Origin: Branchiostoma belcheri | Lineage: Eukaryota > Chordata > Leptocardii > Amphioxiformes > Branchiostomatidae | Length of the DNA stretch: 64,000 bases | Direction: 5' to 3' | Assembly (NCBI RefSeq): GCF_001625305.1 | Contig: NW_017804054.1 | Span: 23,648-87,647 of the forward strand | In this document: positions 54,501 to 56,002 of the stretch, piece after piece | Layout of the letters: each line of letters begins with the position of its first letter | Position numbering within the stretch: position 1 is the first letter of the stretch | Translations under genes and position numbers: made by a program | Notes under the pieces: generated by a model | The model's input: the letters and a program-made list of their open reading frames with translations, nothing else | What the model was told of the DNA's origin: nothing | The model's database searches: none

Positions 54501-56002
54501 GATATTTTCCTGTACTATTGTTGTTGTTGAGGAATAATAACTCACAGTTGCGTTCCACAAAGATGGACATCCGTGGTGGTCCTTCGACAATCATTTCCTA
54601 AATAGGCTTTCACATCTAAGTGACACAACCAGCAAGAGATTGACCAGCTCCTGAATGCTTCAACCGCAGACACAATATTTAAAGATTTTCTTGTCTACAG
54701 CAGCAGGACAGTTACTGGAATATTGGGATAGGGATAGTGGTCAGGAACAAAACGTCAGCTCGACCATTGTCAGTGATTCTAACCCTCATAATCTAGATAA
54801 CTAGAAGCCTTGCATATTTTTATCCCAGTCTTCCCTTGTTTCTTGCTTATTCAAAGAAAGCAAACTGTAAACAATTTTTCCTGCTGACCCCTAATGCATC
54901 CCCGTTGTTTTATTTGCAGACTAGGCTATAATGGTTAACCCCATTGTTCCCCACGAGTGGTCCCAGCAGGGAGATTAGGAAGGTAACCACCCTGGTACAC
55001 TGCTGCTGCTCTAACTCACTGTCTACTTCCTCCATCTCTCAGCAGTCTCATCTTACTCTCAAACTTTGTCTCCTCATAAATCTACTGTAACATACACTGC
55101 TCACTTTTGCTGCCAATAAAAGCTCCATAGAAATGCTGTGACTTACTCGTACACTCTTACCGGTTGTTGCCTAGTCTCTACTTCAATATACTAGTTCATC
55201 AACAAAACTATTAACCGTTAAACTTTTTAAATTCTTCAATAGGCTTCCAACTGTACTGTTAACTTTTTTCTTGAGCTATTGTTTTTACAAAACGGCAGTT
55301 GGGATATTTTTTTCAATCTCTCCTAAAAATTAAGTTTGATGTAATTATATGATGTGGTAATACGAATTTGCTACGGTCTTCTTGTTCCCAATTTTTCATT
55401 AAAAATGTTTTAAGAATTGTTAAGAGTGCCTCGAATGTTGTATAGATACATGTATCAAAGCTTCTGCAGATGAGTTTATTCTGAGCTTTAACAGGGGGTT
55501 TTCTAACTGATTTTTATGTTTATTCTCTTGCCTTCTCATCCCTCATCTTTCAAACAAGTTTTTGCCTTGATACATTATTTTCATACCATCACAGGAAGTG
55601 AGTATGGAGATTCACGGAGACCAAGAAGACGAGAGCCCCAAGAAGGGCTCCCATAGTTCTGACGCCATCCTCAAAAGTGTCCTCAACGATCACTGGCCAA
55701 ACAACAACTCCTCGCAGGGTGACCGAGCGCCCAGACCCCCACCCCGGAGAGTGGGCGTTCACTCGGAGAACAACAACAACTCCAACAAGCGGAATGCGGC
55801 GTCCACGGAGGGGAGTTTGAAACACGGGATGACGAGAACGACCAGTAGCACGGTGATCGTGAACCCGGCGGTACAGAACTGTCAGGACGCCATCTCGTCT
55901 GGCGAGGAGAGCGATGCGGAGAACTCGAGGAGCGGCAGTAGCGGTAGCAGTAGTCAGTCTGGGATGATCAAAGAGAAGGAAGTACACCTGTGGAAAACAT
56001 GA
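1973..56002 (+). CDS. CDH23: Cadherin-23 ortholog, whole coding span (introns included)
   Basis: This is a single-pass adhesion protein of the large non-classical cadherins. In vertebrates CDH23 pairs with protocadherin-15 to form hair-cell tip links; the function here is inferred from orthology. The listed exons join in frame throughout: without optional exons the CDS is 9951 nt, 3316 codons plus stop. Domain order is signal peptide (about 1-27), EC1-EC27 (about 28-2960), membrane-adjacent domain (about 2962-3064), transmembrane helix (about 3078-3102) and a cytoplasmic tail of about 214 residues. EC repeats show the calcium motifs XEX, DRE, DxD and DxNDNxP. Ortholog-specific marks include PFFT at the N-terminus, DVQDSDP after EC2, RLGLRES in EC9, NVGGGT with FRMDRLSG in EC12, ERILEE in EC19, SRENSVQVV in EC20, LRDEHRVKVVINDIPD after EC27 and NTNKYSFEGANPIWLDP in the tail. 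The start was chosen because exon 1 encodes a signal peptide and its phase-1 end fits exon 2. Confidence 0.95.
2499..2570 (+). CDS. CDH23: Exon 2: start of EC1
   Basis: Acceptor TTTGCAG, donor GTAATC, phase 1 to 1. Encodes GNNPPFFTMTQQEWIWTLPE followed by DTPR, the N-terminal strand of EC1 with the XEX-type PED calcium motif. The PFFT motif corresponds to the tip of CDH23 that engages protocadherin-15 in vertebrates. Confidence 0.93.
3104..3246 (+). CDS. CDH23: Exon 3: EC1 middle
   Basis: Phase 1 to 0. Encodes GTAIAQLTAIDPEGKSV... through LYREFDRE, ending exactly on the DRE calcium motif. The loop that is rich in Asp in vertebrate EC1 reads DPEGK here. Confidence 0.93.
3629..3685 (+). CDS. 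CDH23: Exon 4: EC1
   Basis: Acceptor TTCCAG, donor GTAACA, phase 0. 19 codons, VDDEYTVKFSVIDDAPANK: the F/G strands of EC1 with the DxD/A-type calcium residue region. Confidence 0.9.
4197..4286 (+). CDS. CDH23: Exon 5: EC1-EC2 linker
   Basis: Phase 0. Contains the canonical linker DVNDNPP and the start of EC2 ending IPE|. Donor GTGAGT. Confidence 0.95.
4390..4632 (+). repeat. 43-bp minisatellite, about five copies
   Basis: Tandem units of 43 bp carrying GTGTGGATAGTGTTCAGC and ACCAAGGACAGGCATGTTT, with scattered substitutions. Same family as arrays in several other introns of this gene. Confidence 0.9.
5450..5539 (+). CDS. CDH23: Exon 6: EC2
   Basis: Phase 0, 30 codons starting DLPVGSTVFTVQARDPDKGA, including the RDPD (DxD-type) calcium motif. 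Donor GTAAGT. Confidence 0.93.
5740..6012 (+). repeat. 43-bp minisatellite, about six copies
   Basis: Same 43-bp unit as at 4390-4632, here mostly GTGTGGATGGTGTTCAGCAC. All three forward frames stay open because the unit lacks stops; these are not genes. Confidence 0.9.
6088..6192 (+). CDS. CDH23: Exon 7: EC2
   Basis: Phase 0, 35 codons including KFRISSVDGHV and LDYEEKNVYKLKVVAK. The DRE motif is DYE here, as is common in CDH23 repeats. Confidence 0.93.
6193..8918. other. Intron 7 (2.7 kb)
   Basis: No coding exon is needed or seen, since exons 7 and 8 join in phase 0 within EC2. A short GGCC-ended MITE lies at 6701-6867. Open stretches at 6509-6739 and 6855-7058 have no cadherin motifs or splice logic. 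Confidence 0.6.
6701..6867. mobile_element. MITE-like element, GGCCACACC family
   Basis: Begins AAGGCCGCATCAATTCAATC and ends ...GATTGGTGTGGCCTT, imperfect inverted ends about 165 bp apart. The same ends recur at 18151, 25962 and 37481. Confidence 0.55.
8919..9044 (+). CDS. CDH23: Exon 8: EC2-EC3 linker
   Basis: Phase 0, 42 codons. Carries the non-canonical linker DVQDSDP where most repeats have DxNDNxP. Vertebrate CDH23 has almost the same deviation at this linker, supporting orthology. Ends SEDAEV|, donor GTGAGT. Confidence 0.95.
9327..9405 (+). CDS. CDH23: Exon 9: EC3
   Basis: Acceptor CTTTAG, phase 0 to 1. Encodes GHVIVRISAMDQDSGIPNDI with the DQD calcium motif. Donor GTATGC. Confidence 0.92.
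10586..10701 (+). CDS. CDH23: Exon 10: EC3
   Basis: Phase 1 to 0. GNVDGVLDLDDLTGELRVAK then VIDREAEGF..., with the DRE motif. Donor GTACGA. Confidence 0.93.
10702..12630. other. Intron 10 (1.9 kb)
   Basis: No coding exon, RNA gene or strong repeat recognised. Open stretches on both strands around 11087-11446 show no cadherin or other recognisable motif. Confidence 0.55.
12631..12819 (+). CDS. CDH23: Exon 11: EC3-EC4 linker
   Basis: Phase 0, 63 codons. Linker DVNDETP, then the EC4 start with SESTLVGAALPLTLQVNDPD. The vertebrate EC4 shares the unusual ALPL...QV core. Donor GTAAGG. Confidence 0.95.
13482..13681. mobile_element. Small MITE-like element
   Basis: GTATGTCGGCAGAA at 13482 is matched in reverse complement by TTCTGCCGATATAC at 13668 (13 of 14). 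GGTTAGGCA occurs just outside both ends as a possible target duplication. The 200-bp body has no ORF. Confidence 0.5.
13746..13895 (+). CDS. CDH23: Exon 12: EC4
   Basis: Phase 0, 50 codons. Contains FLVSPSSAMGEAAITLRV and LDYEVEQTHLLE. The long FxxSPSS...G.A.I.RV pattern is the distinctive EC4 shape of CDH23. Confidence 0.93.
14309..14467 (+). CDS. CDH23: Exon 13: EC4-EC5 linker
   Basis: Phase 0, 53 codons. IFANETNGDKYGHATITINL, linker NENDHRP (vertebrates NENDNRP), then EENVPIGTSLLNVS. Donor GTAAGT. Confidence 0.95.
14927..14985 (+). CDS. CDH23: Exon 14: EC5
   Basis: Phase 0 to 2. ASDRDIGEFGDVTYFINDDE, ending GAC GA|GTAAG. Confidence 0.92.
15178..15330 (+). repeat. tRNA-derived SINE-like fragment
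   Basis: Contains GAGTTTGAATCCC, a B-box-like sequence, preceded by GACCAAGAGGTTGG, which recurs in other SINE-like pieces here. There is no complete tRNA fold. Confidence 0.4.
15468..15717 (+). CDS. CDH23: Exon 15: EC5-EC6 linker
   Basis: Phase 2 to 0, 250 nt. PRFRIDSRTGVIYTQEDLDY, AQDGG and linker DLNDNRP, then EC6 start TVQEND. GC-rich relative to flanking introns. Confidence 0.95.
15718..18518. other. Intron 15 (2.8 kb)
   Basis: No exon is needed (EC6 continues in phase 0). It holds a (CAAAT)n CAAACTTTATT motif at 17120-17146, typical of a retroelement tail, and a MITE at 18151-18342. Nothing else was recognised. Confidence 0.55.
18151..18342. mobile_element. MITE-like element, GGCCACACC family
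   Basis: Left end AAGGCCACAGCAATTTGATT and right end ATCAAATTAGTGTGGCCT form an imperfect inverted repeat. The body is about 190 bp and non-coding. Confidence 0.65.
18519..18749 (+). CDS. CDH23: Exon 16: EC6
   Basis: Phase 0, 77 codons. ATDEDSPPYNILVYNITSGD, DGYGYIYTSAPLDYE and TATDGGNHSVNSTTRVVIEV. Closely follows vertebrate EC6 (ATDEDSPPN..., EGYGVI). Donor GTGAGC. Confidence 0.95.
19046..19118 (+). CDS. CDH23: Exon 17: EC6-EC7 linker
   Basis: Phase 0 to 1. Linker DQNDNGP, then EYNVSVREDISA. Donor GTGGGC. Confidence 0.93.
19523..19698 (+). CDS. CDH23: Exon 18: EC7
   Basis: Phase 1 to 0. GDTVLRVFASDADMSEELGQ, then SRFRINPRDGEITTTTFLDH. The GEITTT(S)LD stretch matches vertebrate EC7. DHE stands in for DRE. 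Confidence 0.95.
20030..20083 (+). CDS. CDH23: Exon 19: EC7
   Basis: Phase 0, 18 codons, IKAVDGGQGLYQRTATVF. Short exon with good AG acceptor and GTAAGT donor. Confidence 0.9.
20235..20342 (+). CDS. CDH23: Exon 20: EC7-EC8 linker
   Basis: Phase 0, 36 codons. Linker DVNDNSP, then PEYYTNIPENITETDVVVQ. The repeat it opens matches human EC11 rather than EC8 (see exon 21). Confidence 0.93.
20527..21258 (+). CDS. CDH23: Exon 21: EC8, EC9 and part of EC10 (732 bp)
   Basis: The largest internal exon: 244 codons, phase 0. EC8 has GVILRGATPLDRETLDGYVL and YNGGKPEMRSTVRVNVRI with linker DVNDRSP. EC9 has QYGRLGLRESAGVGTS and linker NENDEPP. EC10 starts with SENVDVGTSV and SPDNLAAIEYLFDP, where the usual DxD site is replaced. 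These are the hallmarks of vertebrate EC11, EC12 and EC13. The exon is rich in CpG and G+C compared with its neighbours, and at least three introns present elsewhere in the EC pattern are absent. Confidence 0.95.
21259..23948. other. Intron 21 (2.7 kb)
   Basis: No exon recognised; EC10 continues in phase 0. A GA-rich run lies at 22230-22250. Reading frames at 22960-23529 are open by chance, AT-rich and without recognised motifs. Confidence 0.55.
23949..24050 (+). CDS. CDH23: Exon 22: EC10
   Basis: Phase 0, 34 codons. GLISTIDRIDREEAAQYDIT and STDGGIETDSAT, with DRE motif. Donor GTGAGT. Confidence 0.92.
24166..24545. repeat. 190-bp tandem duplication
   Basis: Two adjacent copies (24166-24355 and 24356-24545) differ at only a few positions, so the duplication is recent. 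Each begins CCCTGTCCTTGGTTCTGAAA, related to the intronic minisatellite family. Confidence 0.93.
25962..26174. mobile_element. MITE-like element, GGCCACACC family
   Basis: GCCACACCGATTTGAATTG on the left and ACATTGGTATGGCCT on the right, with GGTTCTC/GAGAACC inside each end. About 210 bp, non-coding. Confidence 0.6.
26637..27542. mobile_element. Non-autonomous element with inverted ends and (AC)n
   Basis: ACCTTCGCCAA at the left is matched by TTGGCGAAGGT at the right (perfect 11-bp inverted ends). Inside, four loosely periodic segments carry ATTATGCAAAT at about 26693, 26808, 26930 and 27058. A stretch ending in CAAGTTATCGTGTTGACAGA leads into (AC)n at 27464-27500. No ORF with recognised function. 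The same 3' part recurs degenerately at about 42180-42308. Confidence 0.6.
27464..27500. repeat. (AC)n microsatellite
   Basis: Uninterrupted AC dinucleotides inside the element at 26637-27542. Confidence 0.95.
28246..28401 (+). CDS. CDH23: Exon 23: EC10-EC11 linker
   Basis: Phase 0, 52 codons. VSIVIVDENDNFPKFDLF, then VTEGPMTPNGSAIARVLARD and PDDGDNGR. Matches vertebrate EC13-14. Donor GTGAGG. Confidence 0.95.
28643..28771 (+). CDS. CDH23: Exon 24: EC11
   Basis: Phase 0, 43 codons. VEYTIETGNELGYFRVEKTE and LDREEQEEYRLR. Donor GTAGGG. Confidence 0.92.
28832..28917. repeat. 43-bp direct duplication
   Basis: GCTCTCCTGACTATAAGATG occurs twice 43 bp apart, with the following 17 bases also shared. 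A diverged third copy lies near 29968. Confidence 0.85.
29390..29524 (+). CDS. CDH23: Exon 25: EC11-EC12 linker
   Basis: Phase 0, 45 codons. VVACDQGSPQLCNNVTVVIT, linker DINDNVP, then SYQYNVSVQE. Donor GTCAGA is weaker than most. Confidence 0.93.
29747..29859 (+). CDS. CDH23: Exon 26: EC12
   Basis: Phase 0 to 2. NVGGGTTVTQVQAMDIDAGD and FLSYYIINGNEDSMFR. NVGGGT and YYI.GN match vertebrate EC15. Confidence 0.95.
30141..30255 (+). CDS. CDH23: Exon 27: EC12
   Basis: Phase 2 to 0. MDRLSGDITTRPNSPDRETK then VLVEDEGSPQLQ. The MDR.SG.I.TRP..PDRE pattern is specific to this repeat in CDH23. Confidence 0.95.
30735..30956 (+). CDS. CDH23: Exon 28: EC12-EC13 linker
   Basis: Phase 0, 74 codons. Linker DENDNAP, then YTLREGEGSAGIYIVDINAT and DIDQGQNGQVIFDIANGNDG. 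Confidence 0.95.
31204..31323 (+). CDS. CDH23: Exon 29: EC13
   Basis: Phase 0, 40 codons. GKIRTVNELDYENSAGEYRL and VTATDQALDVNKRKTSTTT. The LDYE....Y.L.VTATDQ run matches vertebrate EC16. Confidence 0.93.
31572..31752 (+). CDS. CDH23: Exon 30: EC13-EC14 linker
   Basis: Phase 0 to 1. VTIFVNDINDVVPHF (non-canonical DINDVVP linker), then MAEGLLGSFVGSFPALDEDS. Donor GTGAGT. Confidence 0.94.
31805..32245 (-). repeat. 40-bp minisatellite, about ten copies
   Basis: Units of 40 bp on the plus strand read TCCCTGGTGCTGAACAACAT then TCACACATGCACCATCCCTG. In reverse complement this is the TTCAGCACCAGGGACAGG family. The minus-strand frames stay open through the array; they are not genes. Confidence 0.95.
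32499..32632 (+). CDS. CDH23: Exon 31: EC14
   Basis: Phase 1 to 0. DEFYISLLDGDLKVKQGLEL, DRERTAFYNITLRAQDRGRP. Very close to vertebrate EC17 (LDRETIAFYNLT..ARDRG.PPL). Confidence 0.95.
32971..33180 (+). CDS. CDH23: Exon 32: EC14-EC15 linker
   Basis: Phase 0, 70 codons. Linker DINDNDP, then RVSENSPVDTLVFKVSANDT and FITYSITSGNIGQVFRINGT. Confidence 0.95.
33355..33462 (+). CDS. CDH23: Exon 33: EC15
   Basis: Phase 0, 36 codons. NGEIYVNGLLDREVIPQYTL and TARDNPKNPSHVRR. The DNP.NP...RR motif matches vertebrate EC18. Confidence 0.94.
33699..33818 (+). CDS. CDH23: Exon 34: EC15-EC16 linker
   Basis: Phase 0, 40 codons. Linker DENDQRP, then RISENSQAGTAVDM. The donor is the weak GTGATT. Confidence 0.88.
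33838..34228 (-). repeat. Degenerate minisatellite with (CA)n
   Basis: Seven or more spaced copies of CTGTCCTTGGTGCTGAACAC, the reverse complement of the TTCAGCACCAAGGACAGG family, plus a CA run at about 34128-34150. Confidence 0.85.
34429..34534 (+). CDS. CDH23: Exon 35: EC16
   Basis: Phase 0 to 1. SEDILAVDADATTNAEVHYS then KDARFFRIDSVK. Donor GTAACA. Confidence 0.92.
34757..34957 (+). CDS. CDH23: Exon 36: EC16-EC17 linker
   Basis: Phase 1 to 1. GELFVRDGSLLDRETVGNDL, AADPGGLNES, linker DQNDNSP, then ANVSENAFP. Matches vertebrate EC19-20. Confidence 0.94.
35273..35860 (+). CDS. CDH23: Exon 37: EC17 and most of EC18 (588 bp)
   Basis: Phase 1 to 1. EC17: GTSVTRIQASDQDDGLNKLI, GVIRIAHRQALDREARDQYV, linker DINDSAP. 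EC18: INVTAVDQDLNSLLDYSI, a longer DE loop (VATDLQGNHIVNGMGYLDWF) and NREKAEV in place of DRE. VDQDLN..L.Y and the NRE substitution are shared with vertebrate EC21. Second-largest internal exon, G+C and CpG rich. Confidence 0.95.
36414..36641 (+). CDS. CDH23: Exon 38: EC18-EC19 linker
   Basis: Phase 1 to 1. AQVTISIIDENDNTPTFQPP then FYQERILEEVPVGTVVMSII and DADKGKNGIITYRI. YxERILE matches vertebrate EC22. Confidence 0.95.
37218..37387 (+). CDS. CDH23: Exon 39: EC19-EC20 linker
   Basis: Phase 1 to 0. GTITVSRPVDHEQHQWVNFT, then DIPVSIEIVDINDNNPIF. VD.E..HW.NFTV.A.D.G.P.R.A.IPV matches vertebrate EC22. Donor GTCAGA. Confidence 0.95.
37481..37850. mobile_element. MITE with perfect 35-bp terminal inverted repeats
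   Basis: 37481-37515 (AGGCCACACCAATTTAATTT followed by CTTGGTTAACGGATT) is the exact reverse complement of 37816-37850. The 300-bp interior is non-coding and carries GCGGGCG next to both ends. It is the best-preserved member of the family in this window. Confidence 0.9.
38125..38262 (+). CDS. CDH23: Exon 40: EC20
   Basis: Phase 0, 46 codons. ASVLENQPAGTEVLRVEATD, RDSGSYGRVQYHLSG and RFTIHPDE. Donor GTACGT. Confidence 0.94.
38695..38814 (+). CDS. CDH23: Exon 41: EC20
   Basis: Phase 0, 40 codons. GNITLTEPLDREKQTDYLLS and SNSRENSVQ. LDREK.D.Y.L...A.DN and SRENSVQVV are shared with vertebrate EC23, fixing the register before the inserted repeats. Confidence 0.95.
39199..39382 (+). CDS. CDH23: Exon 42: EC20-EC21 linker
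   Basis: Phase 0 to 1. VVVTVLDENDNTPEPS, then PENQPAGEYVGTILASDRDE. Opens EC21, the first of three repeats without an obvious human counterpart. Confidence 0.93.
39845..39957 (-). repeat. tRNA-derived SINE-like fragment
   Basis: On the minus strand it contains CAATCAAGAGGTTGTGGGGT followed by TGATTCCTG, an anticodon-arm/B-box-like arrangement similar to the fragments at 15178 and 51570. Not a full tRNA. Confidence 0.4.
39958..40061 (+). CDS. CDH23: Exon 43: EC21
   Basis: Phase 1 to 0. VMLFEVENSTGVISSARLLD and RETMGYNGIVELTIQ. DRE motif present. Confidence 0.92.
40258..40398 (+). CDS. CDH23: Exon 44: EC21-EC22 linker
   Basis: Phase 0, 47 codons. ISDLGTPPKMTRTKAVIKIL, linker DSNDNSP, then SLAVSEDEYGGTS. 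Donor GTAAGT. Confidence 0.93.
40827..40920 (+). CDS. CDH23: Exon 45: EC22
   Basis: Phase 0 to 1. ILGLVALDNDEENVLTYAIT and DGNDDGDFAIG. Donor GTACAA. Confidence 0.9.
41286..41486 (+). CDS. CDH23: Exon 46: EC22-EC23 linker
   Basis: Phase 1 to 1. ASTGHVIVAKSLDYETRPAY, TAYDQDGRNGSTTLLVEI, linker DVNDNPP, then KVMEDVPP. Donor GTAAGT. Confidence 0.94.
41925..42027 (+). CDS. CDH23: Exon 47: EC23
   Basis: Phase 1 to 2. GALVGQVKATDADHLTQNKK and LYHLISGNVDDTFR. Donor GTGGGT. Confidence 0.92.
42448..42589 (+). CDS. CDH23: Exon 48: EC23
   Basis: Phase 2 to 0. IETESGEVFTQVAVDRETLS, TIQATNPSGDSQGTNGTTQV. Donor GTGAAC. Confidence 0.92.
42590..43556. other. Intron 48 (1.0 kb)
   Basis: No exon or repeat recognised; ends in a pyrimidine-rich tract before the acceptor TCTAAG. 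Confidence 0.55.
43557..43737 (+). CDS. CDH23: Exon 49: EC23-EC24 linker
   Basis: Phase 0 to 1. MIITIADVNDIAPVF (non-canonical DVNDIAP), then LENEPIGTSILYVHAQDND. ENEP.GTS matches vertebrate EC24. Two in-frame donors lie three bases apart: GTAAGT after 43737 (preferred) and GTAGTA after 43734. Confidence 0.93.
43927..44150 (+). CDS. CDH23: Exon 50: EC24-EC25 linker
   Basis: Phase 1 to 0. SFRIDEESGLLTVNTVLSEK, VVATDHGTPRLQGRTLVLL, linker DVNDKKP, then VSIPE. EC24 lacks DRE, reading LSEKARL, as the vertebrate repeat does at the same place. Confidence 0.95.
44682..44714. repeat. (GAGT)n microsatellite
   Basis: Eight tandem GAGT units between exons 50 and 51. Confidence 0.93.
44822..45022 (+). 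CDS. CDH23: Exon 51: EC25
   Basis: Phase 0, 67 codons. NSPSGHFVYQAFAVDEDTGI, NGIVSYDFFIPNGRERGGDW and EKFTIDPFTGNITTVEPLDR. The inserted (N/K)GRERGGDWEKF loop aligns with the NRDWEFF loop of vertebrate EC25. Confidence 0.95.
45266..45379 (+). CDS. CDH23: Exon 52: EC25-EC26 linker
   Basis: Phase 0, 38 codons. LIIVARDQGLPEPFESTRPF then DVNDNEPEF. LILVA.D.G.P.P.E shared with vertebrate EC25. Confidence 0.94.
45602..45731 (+). CDS. CDH23: Exon 53: EC26
   Basis: Phase 0 to 1. YLQTLSVPEHAEVGTEVGRV, AIDKDEGDNAIVFYFIT. LTVPEH..GT.VG.VT.A.D.DEG.NAIV.YFI is diagnostic of CDH23 EC26. Confidence 0.96.
45913..46019 (+). CDS. CDH23: Exon 54: EC26
   Basis: Phase 1 to 0. GGNEGKFFLLDKETGILSVH and RDLDRETKPVHTLLIK. 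Donor GTACAG. Confidence 0.94.
46085..46325 (-). repeat. Degenerate minisatellite
   Basis: Five or six copies of CTGTCCTTGGTGCTGAATGA with spacers of about 35-45 bp; reverse complement of the TTCAGCACCAAGGACAGG family. Confidence 0.85.
46490..46634 (+). CDS. CDH23: Exon 55: EC26-EC27 linker
   Basis: Phase 0 to 1. ATSDADYEVPRQRRRVIDVS, then LVIEVEDINDQPPRFT. The long RQRRR insertion before the G strand occurs where vertebrate EC26 also has a long loop; DINDQPPRFT is conserved. Confidence 0.95.
47038..47084 (+). CDS. CDH23: Exon 56: EC27
   Basis: Phase 1 to 0, 47 nt. GVTVDAKYGSELIQVE. DAK.GSELIQV matches vertebrate EC27. Confidence 0.94.
47194..47424 (+). CDS. CDH23: Exon 57: EC27
   Basis: Phase 0, 77 codons. 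AIDADIGNNSVVYYYIESTT, then LGVLSGVLTTNELFVDYTKG. EC27 lacks DRE, as in vertebrates, ending the calcium-binding series. Confidence 0.95.
47575..47815 (+). repeat. tRNA-derived SINE-like element
   Basis: Starts with an A-box-like TGGCCGAGTGGCTAGGCT and B-box-like CGGGTTTGATTCCTGG about 45 bp later. These are followed by a unique body ending AATAAAATGTATT. The layout is that of a tRNA-derived SINE. Confidence 0.65.
47902..47990 (+). CDS. CDH23: Exon 58: membrane-adjacent domain start
   Basis: Phase 0 to 2. VYVLRDEHRVKVVINDIPDY then VRTFREAFIA. The LRD..RVK.VIN.IPD.VR.F...FI pattern is nearly that of vertebrate CDH23 between EC27 and the membrane. Confidence 0.96.
48005..48730. mobile_element. 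Repetitive element with hairpin and CTCCTC run
   Basis: Begins with a near-perfect hairpin at 48021-48055 (TGGGTTCACCAC paired with GTGGTGAACCCA). A (CTCCTCCTT)n run follows at 48073-48113. It ends near 48730 with a second TGGTGAACCCAT and CAAAGCAAATATTGGCCTTT. No gene; class unknown. Confidence 0.5.
49047..49064 (+). CDS. CDH23: Exon 59 (optional): 18-nt microexon
   Basis: TCAACTGAGTCAGATCAC sits between a pyrimidine-rich acceptor (ACCAG) and a perfect GTAAGT donor. Its phase 2 to 2 fits exactly between exons 58 and 60, inserting QLSQIT before FASNITG. Exons 58 and 60 also join directly. The splice sites make a real microexon likely, but inclusion is unproven. Confidence 0.6.
49568..49651 (+). 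CDS. CDH23: Exon 60: membrane-adjacent domain
   Basis: Phase 2 to 2. FASNITGAVVNMDDIQYHVD then EGEIDFTK. SNITGA.VN.D..Q.HVD is conserved with vertebrates. Donor GTCAGT. Confidence 0.95.
49815..50325 (+). repeat. 20-bp satellite, about 25 copies
   Basis: Unit GCATTTCAGTACCAAGGAAA repeated with a strict 20-bp period and few changes. Its TTTCAGTACCAAGGA core relates it to the TTTCAGCACCAAGGA minisatellites. All three frames read open for long stretches with a 20-residue protein period; not a gene. Confidence 0.97.
50564..50632 (+). CDS. CDH23: Exon 61: membrane-adjacent domain
   Basis: Phase 2 to 2. TDMLIHVVNTKTNKIMDVDN then VIT. LIHVVN..TN.I.DVD.VI matches vertebrates. Confidence 0.96.
50926..50992 (+). 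CDS. CDH23: Exon 62: end of membrane-adjacent domain
   Basis: Phase 2 to 0. TIDENYDSLERLFKDFNVIE then VL. IDEN...L..LF..NV matches vertebrates. Donor GTAAGT. Confidence 0.95.
51330..51457 (+). CDS. CDH23: Exon 63: transmembrane helix
   Basis: Phase 0 to 2. PFVPPRTDKDNID, then about 25 apolar residues (IVRILLILIGVVIFFGAWIF and ICLML) followed by the basic stop-transfer RYKRLYKR. Donor GTGAGT. Confidence 0.96.
51570..51645 (+). repeat. tRNA-like SINE head or tRNA pseudogene
   Basis: Contains TGGCGTAATGGCAGAGC (A-box-like) and CGGGTTCGAATCC (B-box). The acceptor stem does not pair well, so I call it a tRNA-derived repeat rather than a functional tRNA. Confidence 0.55.
51855..51895 (+). CDS. 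CDH23: Exon 64: juxtamembrane tail
   Basis: Phase 2 to 1. YKRNVRAAIAGSI, matching the KRK.KAIVAGSAG segment of vertebrate CDH23. Ends AGTATAG|GTAAGG and can splice in frame to exon 65, 66 or 67. Confidence 0.94.
52239..52382 (+). CDS. CDH23: Exon 65 (cassette): Gly/Pro/Ala-rich tail segment
   Basis: 144 nt, phase 1 to 1, so it can be skipped without changing frame. Encodes AGAQVIQNPNPAATPVTSHQ, a Gly/Ala/Pro run and PRYSQMM. Acceptor CCCTCCAG, donor GTGAAT. Vertebrate CDH23 has nothing alignable at this point. It may be included or skipped. Confidence 0.75.
52878..52933 (+). CDS. CDH23: Exon 66 (alternative last exon)
   Basis: After acceptor TACCCAG, phase 1 reads GYMEPPSAYMDGYEEGWC then TGA. 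Phase fits exon 64 or 65 directly. It would give a short tyrosine-rich C-terminus in place of the conserved NTNKYSF block. It could also be a poison exon. ATTAAA-type signals lie downstream (about 53256, 53302, 53403). Confidence 0.55.
53811..53871 (+). CDS. CDH23: Exon 67: conserved cytoplasmic block
   Basis: Phase 1 to 2. GSGVGMEMFDVPNTNKYSFE then G. D.PNTNKYSF(D/E)G is the best-conserved cytoplasmic motif of CDH23. Confidence 0.97.
54187..54219 (+). CDS. CDH23: Exon 68: conserved cytoplasmic block
   Basis: 33 nt, phase 2 to 2. ANPIWLDPYYS, continuing the conserved ANP(V/I)WLDP(F/Y) motif. Confidence 0.95.
54342..54429 (+). CDS. CDH23: Exon 69: cytoplasmic tail
   Basis: Phase 2 to 0. QFAEFHEPTEIPVVLEDGFT then IEGDEYETQ. 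Acidic. Can splice in frame to exon 70 or 71. Confidence 0.93.
54920..54931 (+). CDS. CDH23: Exon 70 (alternative last exon) ending TRL
   Basis: After acceptor TTTATTTGCAG the frame from exon 69 reads ACT AGG CTA TAA, giving ...YETQTRL-stop. QTRL is a class I PDZ-ligand pattern (S/T-x-hydrophobic), like the TEL end of vertebrate CDH23. An AATAAA at 55115 supports use as a last exon. Usage is inferred, not shown. Confidence 0.55.
   Translation, partial: TRL
55115..55120 (+). terminator. Poly(A) signal for the TRL-ending isoform
   Basis: AATAAA 184 bases after the TAA of the candidate last exon at 54920. Confidence 0.5.
55595..56002 (+). CDS. CDH23: Exon 71: long last coding exon
   Basis: Phase 0, 135 codons plus TGA. 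Begins EVSMEIHGDQEDESPKK, has the proline/arginine patch RAPRPPPRRVG, an Asn run, the acidic serine cluster SSGEESDAENS, a Ser/Gly run, and ends KEKEVHLWKT. It looks disordered, has no hydrophobic PDZ-ligand end and no clear resemblance to the distal vertebrate tail. Confidence 0.88.
   Translation, partial: EVSMEIHGDQEDESPKKGSHSSDAILKSVLNDHWPNNNSSQGDRAPRPPPRRVGVHSENNNNSNKRNAASTEGSLKHGMTRTTSSTVIVNPAVQNCQDAISSGEESDAENSRSGSSGSSSQSGMIKEKEVHLWKT

Noticed and set aside
54701-54795. Possible exon after TTGTCTACAG reading QQDSYWNIGIGIVV to a TAG
   Set aside because: The acceptor is plausible and the phase fits, but there is no poly(A) signal close by, no motif and no donor; the 54920 site is better supported.
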